Shown here piece after piece: positions 14,872-14,975 of a stretch of 14,975 nucleotides of DNA. Location: assembly GCA_021826795.1 (NCBI GenBank), contig JAKAYM010000031.1:1-14975 (forward strand), written 5' to 3'. Numbering within the stretch: position 1 is the first letter of the stretch; each line of letters begins with the position of its first letter. Made by a program: the position numbers and the translations under genes. The notes under the pieces are model-generated. The model saw only the letters and a list, made by a program, of their open reading frames with translations. It did no database searches and was not told where the DNA came from. This DNA is from Thermoplasmata archaeon (lineage in GTDB: Archaea > Thermoplasmatota > Thermoplasmata > Thermoplasmatales > Thermoplasmataceae).

Positions 14872-14883
14872 TTATACTTATAA
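14872..14883 (+). promoter_or_regulatory. TATA-like box of the right-edge gene
   Basis: TTATACTTATAA lies about 20-25 nt before ATG 14897, in line with the other promoters here. Confidence 0.4.
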
Positions 14884-14896
14884 GTATTACATTTTC

Positions 14897-14975
14897 ATGG
14901 CAAAAAAAGAGATGTATCCAATTGAGAGAAAGATGGATGAGGATGACCTGAACAGGCTGATAAAAAGCATAGAAA
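14897..14975 (+). CDS. Unidentified gene, first 26 codons only
   Basis: The open frame runs from ATG 14897 off the right edge and encodes MAKKEMYPIERKMDEDDLNR followed by LIKSIE. The start fits the TATA distance; an internal ATG at 14912 (MYPIERKM) is an alternative. The charged opening 'YPIERKM...DLNRLIKSIE' reminds me of short helix-turn-helix proteins that form the first reading frame of some IS630-like elements in archaea, but 26 residues are not enough to decide and I give this only as a guess. Confidence 0.5.
   Translation, partial: MAKKEMYPIERKMDEDDLNRLIKSIE

Noticed and set aside
1..14975. tRNA, rRNA or CRISPR array
   Set aside because: No cloverleaf-like GC-rich segment, no rRNA signature and no regularly spaced repeats were seen in any intergenic region on either strand by eye.

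Overview
The window looks like chromosome from a Thermoplasmatales-type archaeon (Thermoplasma, Picrophilus, Ferroplasma, Cuniculiplasma relatives). The reasons are AT-rich DNA, archaeal TATA boxes, an archaeal Sec61-beta, an alpha2-type GlyRS, an archaeal/ER-type signal peptidase and, most tellingly, a mevalonate 3-kinase homologue, an enzyme known from this acidophile group. The genus cannot be fixed from the sequence alone.

Layout, left to right. (1) The 3' part of sufB followed by sufD on the plus strand, the scaffold pair of the SUF iron-sulfur cluster machinery. (2) An APC-type amino acid permease with a C-terminal CBS pair, converging with a 2-nt gap on a minus-strand membrane protein that resembles an M48/HtpX peptidase with its zinc ligands replaced. 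(3) A decayed IS5/IS4-like DDE transposase. (4) A translationally linked pair of secreted proteins of unknown function, with many N-glycosylation sequons. (5) An HxlR-type regulator divergent from a cytosolic HtrA-like protease-PDZ protein; the two share a TATA element and a phased direct repeat. (6) A minus-strand operon of a four-CBS protein and glycyl-tRNA synthetase, convergent with htrA. (7) Mevalonate 3-kinase, divergent from the CBS gene and convergent with an enlarged signal peptidase I; the two stop codons overlap in one TTAA. (8) An unknown two-helix membrane protein, then Sec61-beta (a 55-residue gene), so signal peptidase and a translocon subunit lie within 2 kb. (9) The first 26 codons of an unidentified gene at the right edge.

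The region is dense. No gene-free stretch exceeds 300 bases; the longest are 4771-5002, 5819-6008 and 14682-14896. Nearly every first gene has a TATA-like box about 22-27 nt before its start codon, which predicts leaderless mRNAs, while Shine-Dalgarno motifs appear mainly at internal operon genes (sufD, the second secreted protein) and at the HxlR gene, which would have a short leader. I saw no rRNA, tRNA or CRISPR array.

No complete new defence or mobile system is evident. The most unusual items are the pseudo-M48 membrane protein, the HxlR/HtrA divergon, the secreted pair, and the unknown membrane protein between signal peptidase and Sec61-beta.
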